From Bacteroidales bacterium (GTDB taxonomy: Bacteria > Bacteroidota > Bacteroidia > Bacteroidales > Muribaculaceae): DNA of 8,829 nucleotides. This document shows positions 6,503 to 8,829 of this stretch, piece after piece. The DNA is taken from positions 1-8,829 of the forward strand of contig CAADVV010000091.1 of assembly GCA_900752535.1 (NCBI GenBank). The letters run 5' to 3'. The notes beneath the pieces were generated by a model, which saw nothing but the letters and a program-made list of their open reading frames with translations, made no database searches and was not told where the DNA came from. Position 1 is the first letter of the stretch. Each line of letters starts with the position of its first letter. The position numbers and the translations under genes are program-made.

Positions 6503-6528
6503 TTGAGTTTCGGGCGTGATTCGGAAGC

Positions 6529-6545
6529 AGCGGCTGGAAGCCGCT
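6529..6545. repeat. Perfect short palindrome with TGGAA loop
   Basis: AGCGGC (6529-6534), loop TGGAA, GCCGCT (6540-6545). It is the second palindrome of the same size and similar loop as the one at 6092-6108, about 440 bases away. Confidence 0.6.
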
Positions 6546-6583
6546 CATCTAAGTTCAGCGAAAAATATGAAGCACGGGGGTAT

Positions 6584-6622
6584 AAAAAATGAAAGTGCAC
6601 CTCTTCACAGACGCGCACCTCC
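6584..6622 (-). terminator. Intrinsic terminator of leftward noncoding unit A
   Basis: On the minus strand GGAGGTGC (6622-6615), a 16-base loop, and GCACTTTC (6598-6591) form an 8-bp stem with two G-T pairs, followed after one base by TTTTTT (6589-6584). It points left and lies about 345 bases downstream of the unit A promoter. The large loop and weak pairs make it less certain than the terminator at 5753-5783. Confidence 0.55.
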
Positions 6623-6671
6623 CTCATAACCAAAATTCAAGTATATTTATCTTCATGTAACTAACCTTATG

Positions 6672-6714
6672 AACGGCGGTTTGGAGAGATGTCCGGCCCG
6701 CGGACGTCGCCGTT
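6672..6714. other. Nested hairpin in unit A
   Basis: AACGGC (6672-6677) pairs with GCCGTT (6709-6714). Directly inside on the right, and after a 10-base bulge on the left, GATGTCCG (6688-6695) pairs with CGGACGTC (6701-6708) around the loop GCCCG. That makes 14 pairs with one wobble. An alternative outer stem joins GAACGG (6671-6676) to CCGTTC (6722-6727). Confidence 0.55.
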
Positions 6715-6765
6715 GTTTAAACCGTTCACGACTGAGGCTGTTCATGACTGGTTACGGGCCATGGA

Positions 6766-6794
6766 CGACTTATCAGCGTGAAAACGTGATGTCG
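6766..6794. other. Bulged hairpin in unit A
   Basis: CGAC/GTCG (6766-6769 with 6791-6794), ATCA/TGAT (6772-6775 with 6787-6790) and CG/CG (6777-6778 with 6785-6786) stack around the loop TGAAAA. There is a TT bulge and a G bulge on the left arm. Ten pairs interrupted only by bulges suggest a real RNA stem. Confidence 0.5.
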
Positions 6795-6933
6795 CGGAAA
6801 TTTCTAACGGTCTTTAGGGAAGTGGTCGCTCGTTGTTCTGTAAATAATCGTGTGGCGAAAATCTTCAGCGTGCAGGATTGAGCACTAACTTAACGATGAA
6901 AGTCTTTTCCTTTGTTCTTTTATGTCGGTGATG

Positions 6934-7000
6934 CAAAGGTAAGCACTTTTTTTACTCCGCAAGCATTTTGTTCATGCGAATTAGTTAAATAATGCGTTAA
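6934..7000 (-). promoter_or_regulatory. -33/-7 promoter of unit A with paired TTAAC upstream element
   Basis: Read leftwards: TTAAC (7000-6996), 7 bases, TTAAC (6988-6984), 20 bases, CTTG (6963-6960), 18 bases, TACCTTTG (6941-6934), then CATCA. The -7 box fits the Bacteroides consensus exactly; the -33 box has one mismatch. The order of parts and the 20-base distance from TTAAC to -33 are the same as in the unit B promoter. A start near 6926-6930 is expected. Confidence 0.7.
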
Positions 7001-7005
7001 AAAGC

Positions 7006-7027
7006 GATTTTTAGCTGATTTTTAGCT
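7006..7027. repeat. 11-bp tandem repeat
   Basis: GATTTTTAGCT occurs twice in perfect tandem (7006-7016, 7017-7027), just upstream of the unit A promoter in an AT-rich stretch. It is probably a slippage product; no function is evident. Confidence 0.7.
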
Positions 7028-7071
7028 TTTGATTCGTTTTTTTTACCATTTACCGTGGCAATTTTGCACAT

Positions 7072-7112
7072 CCGGCAGCCACCATGCCCGAGAGGGATCT
7101 GGCAGCTGCCGG
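7072..7112 (-). terminator. Hairpin downstream of the C10 protease gene
   Basis: CCGGCAGC (7072-7079) pairs perfectly with GCTGCCGG (7105-7112) across 25 bases. It lies about 28 bases past the protease stop. On the minus strand it is not followed by a U-run (ATGTGCAAAA), so it is a weak candidate for an intrinsic terminator; it may be a 3'-end stabilising stem. Confidence 0.4.
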
Positions 7113-7139
7113 GTTGCTTGTTATCTCGTATGCTTGGGG

Positions 7140-8829
7140 TCAGAAGCGTATTTTGGTCGCTTCCGGGCCCTGGCGGCGTATATAGATATGTCCCGCCATG
7201 GGGTTGGCTATCTTTACGCCCTGAAGAGTGTAGTAGACCACGGGAGCGCTGGCGCCTTCTTCCCCGAGTGTGTCAAGCGCCGAAGTGTCCTCGACCGGCA
7301 CAAATGCGAGGGCGTTGCCGACCTGTTTCGTGTGGTTTGAGGCGTCTGTGGTGAATAGGGCGGTGTAGTAGGTGTGGTTTGTATCGAGATGGTCAATGGA
7401 GCCGGTGAAGGTGACATTGCCTGTGGCTCCGTTGGCGATGTCGGTGAACTGTGGCTCGCAGAGTGTCATGTCTGAAGTTGCATTAGTTGAATAAAATATT
7501 AGCGGCGTCAGATTCCCGATATAGCGGCCCGAGCTGCTTCTCACCTCCGCTTCGAGATTCATCGGCGACCCTTTGACCACTTCGGTCGCTCCGTCGGCGC
7601 GTGATGGCGACGCTGCCTGAGTGTTGGTCTTGATTGCCAGAGAGACAACCTCGGGTGTGTCGTTGATTGCGGCAGTAATCACTTTTGCGGTGTAAGGGTC
7701 ATGCATGATGTAACACTTACCGTTGCTGATGAAGGCCAGATAAACATCATATGTTCCGACTGCCGGTGTTGGACTGAAGACTGAGTTCCACTCAATAGTC
7801 TGTGTCTCACCTTCAGGAATATCCACGTTGATAGAGCTCATCTGAGCGATTACAGTATTATTGGAAGCAAGGATAGGGAAGAGCGATTCGACAAATTCGC
7901 CGTTTTCAGCAGTCAGTTCGGCAACGATGCGCGAGCGGGCGCCGGCGACGATGTCGGTCGGCTCGATGGTCATACTCTTGAGATTGAGTGTCGCTTCGTC
8001 CGTGACACAATTAAATGTCAGAGTGTTGCCGGAGATAGTCACTGTGACACGCGATTTCGTGTGGACCACATACGGAATGTCATGCCACTCTCCGTTATGT
8101 CTGACGGCTGGAGTGACGATGTATTCACCGCTTTCGGGGAAGCTCTTTCCGCTGACATAAAAACCTCTGAACCCGCTATAGGAGTCGATAGCTTCATCAC
8201 TTTGTGACCAACCGAGATATTTGACATCGCCGGTAGCGGTATCGGTCAGTTTCACTCCGAGCCCGGCGGTTATAGTGCTTACGCCGAGGTTGAAGATTCC
8301 GTAACTTTCGCCGCTTTCAGCTTGCAGACATTCAAAGAGAACAAAGTCTGTCCGCTTATATGATGCGGCGCCGGAAGCAAAATAGCCTTCGCATCCGAAT
8401 ACGGGGATATAGTCTGAATCCGCCTGGGCCGGCATCAGGTTGAATGAAACAATCTGGCTTGAGTTGAATCCGCCGCCACCGCCACCGATGCCGAGTGTTC
8501 CCGGCGAAAGGTTGGTCAGCAGGAAGTAGCCGTCGCTTTGGCCGCCCCAGCCCCAGTTGATGTGGAAAAATTCGCCCATGGAGCCGTCATAGCCGTCGCA
8601 GACAAAAGCGTGACCTCCGGCCGGTCCCTGACCGGTATAGATAAGGGGGCGTCCGGCTGACAGCTCGTCATAGACCATAGCGTTCCATGTGGGCAAGTCG
8701 TAGAAATCGCGGTGGAGGAATACCAGTGACTTGTCATAGCCGAGATTGTCAATCAGTCCGGCCCATGCGGCTATGGCTGTCGCGCTTGACTCATCCGATG
8801 AATAATCCATGGCCGTGGCGGCTCCGCAA
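7140..8829 (-). CDS. C10-family (streptopain-like) cysteine protease, C-terminal part, with T9SS-like tail
   Basis: The gene runs off the right edge of the window. The visible 562 codons begin CGAATAMDYSSDES, which aligns with streptopain VDMDYGPSSGS, so the ATG at 8810 is internal and not the start. The catalytic His lies in GGHAFVCDGYDG (His codon 8612-8610). The Asn-Trp pair follows in FHINWGWGG (8558-8553), matching His340 and Asn356-Trp357 of streptopain, with a two-residue insertion between. The Gly-rich loop before FNSSQ corresponds to GTGGGAGGFN. The catalytic Cys and the inhibitory propeptide lie upstream, outside the window; the first visible Cys is not catalytic. After the protease domain come about 400 residues of Ig/FN3-like strands. 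The C-terminus (YYTLQGVKIANP ... KIRF) is a T9SS-like tail widespread in secreted Bacteroidales proteins. The product is probably an exported protease that cuts extracellular proteins or peptides. Confidence 0.88.
   Translation of the reverse strand, partial: CGAATAMDYSSDESSATAIAAWAGLIDNLGYDKSLVFLHRDFYDLPTWNAMVYDELSAGRPLIYTGQGPAGGHAFVCDGYDGSMGEFFHINWGWGGQSDGYFLLTNLSPGTLGIGGGGGGFNSSQIVSFNLMPAQADSDYIPVFGCEGYFASGAASYKRTDFVLFECLQAESGESYGIFNLGVSTITAGLGVKLTDTATGDVKYLGWSQSDEAIDSYSGFRGFYVSGKSFPESGEYIVTPAVRHNGEWHDIPYVVHTKSRVTVTISGNTLTFNCVTDEATLNLKSMTIEPTDIVAGARSRIVAELTAENGEFVESLFPILASNNTVIAQMSSINVDIPEGETQTIEWNSVFSPTPAVGTYDVYLAFISNGKCYIMHDPYTAKVITAAINDTPEVVSLAIKTNTQAASPSRADGATEVVKGSPMNLEAEVRSSSGRYIGNLTPLIFYSTNATSDMTLCEPQFTDIANGATGNVTFTGSIDHLDTNHTYYTALFTTDASNHTKQVGNALAFVPVEDTSALDTLGEEGASAPVVYYTLQGVKIANPMAGHIYIRRQGPEATKIRF

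Larger units (their letters stand above)
6584..6930 (-). ncRNA. Candidate noncoding RNA unit A, about 345 nt
   Basis: It starts just after a TACCTTTG -7 box and ends at a hairpin with U6. Frames inside are short and lack sensible starts; one 37-codon stretch (6855-6745 region) has no ATG. Two bulged stems are visible: 6766-6794 (CGAC/GTCG, ATCA/TGAT, CG/CG around TGAAAA) and 6672-6714 (AACGGC/GCCGTT enclosing GATGTCCG/CGGACGTC). I do not find the hallmarks of tmRNA, RNase P, SRP or 6S RNA, although a diverged 6S RNA cannot be excluded by eye. The unit is inferred from its bracketing signals and structure, and its function is unknown. A leader of a deleted gene is the main alternative. Confidence 0.4.
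5636..7139. other. 1.5-kb region without protein genes, rich in hairpins and minus-strand transcription signals
   Basis: No frame here resembles a known protein. The longest (70 codons, plus, 6669-6881) is Arg/Cys-rich without recognisable features. The region holds two leftward promoters (6934-7000 and 6237-6302), two leftward intrinsic terminators (6584-6622 and 5753-5783), the hairpin closing the antiporter gene, and at least nine further inverted repeats. Base composition alternates between AT-rich promoter blocks and GC-rich structured blocks. The layout fits noncoding RNA units better than a decayed gene. Confidence 0.7.

Noticed and set aside
6589..6660. Short plus-strand frame starting MKVHLFTDAHLPH (23 codons)
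   Set aside because: It begins inside the A-run and stem of the leftward terminator at 6584-6622 and has no promoter. It is too short to support.
6724..6750. Near-direct repeat GTTCAYGACTG with 16-base period as an iteron or CRISPR-like array
   Set aside because: Only two copies with one mismatch, and no further units or spacer pattern.
6669..6881. 70-codon plus-strand open frame (Arg/Cys-rich)
   Set aside because: No recognisable domain and no promoter on that strand. It overlaps stems assigned to the minus-strand RNA candidate, and its composition looks like a translation of structured noncoding DNA.
6898..6930. Tiny plus-strand frame MKVFSFVLLCR
   Set aside because: Eleven codons only, ending at the unit A start site; signal-peptide look is due to T-rich sequence.
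8811..8829. Cys in CGAATAM as the catalytic cysteine of the C10 protease
   Set aside because: The following MDYSS aligns with streptopain MDYGPSS, which lies well after its active-site Cys. The true nucleophile must be upstream of the window edge.

Overview
The window looks like a chromosome segment of a gut-type Bacteroidales bacterium, most likely Muribaculaceae or a close relative (inference from family content, not a database match). Four things point there: start codons without Shine-Dalgarno sequences in AT-rich leaders; promoters of the Bacteroides -33/-7 type (TTTG ... TAnnTTTG); secreted multi-domain proteins ending in T9SS-like C-terminal sorting tails; and a C10 (streptopain-type) protease with such a tail. 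There are no rRNA, tRNA, CRISPR or intact insertion-sequence genes.

Left part (1-3220, minus strand): an intrinsic terminator, a 754-residue secreted beta-sandwich/FN3-like protein, and 30 bases upstream of it a 195-residue open frame. That frame is the C-terminal remnant of a second secreted protein. It has lost its signal peptide and appears split from an upstream fragment by a one-base frameshift. The 754-residue gene has a clear base-composition break along its length and an in-frame tail-like sequence after its stop.

Middle (3261-5712, plus strand): a flavodoxin-family lipoprotein whose start region carries a 13-bp tandem duplication. Then comes a GadC-like amino acid antiporter (glutamate/GABA exchange is the best guess), closed by a long hairpin.

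Right-middle (5636-7139): 1.5 kb without a convincing protein gene but not empty. Two -33/-7 promoters of near-identical architecture fire leftwards (minus strand). Each is followed by hairpin-rich noncoding sequence and then a hairpin with a U-run. I read this as two tandem noncoding transcription units of about 345 and 480 nt. It is the most interesting part of the window and its function is unknown to me.

Right end (7140-8829, minus strand): the C-terminal 562 codons of a C10 cysteine protease. It holds the catalytic His and the Asn-Trp pair. The catalytic Cys and the propeptide lie beyond the window edge.

The secreted proteins and protease would act at or outside the cell surface. The antiporter (inner membrane) and flavodoxin lipoprotein are probably stress or redox functions. 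Nothing in the sequence ties all of these into one pathway.
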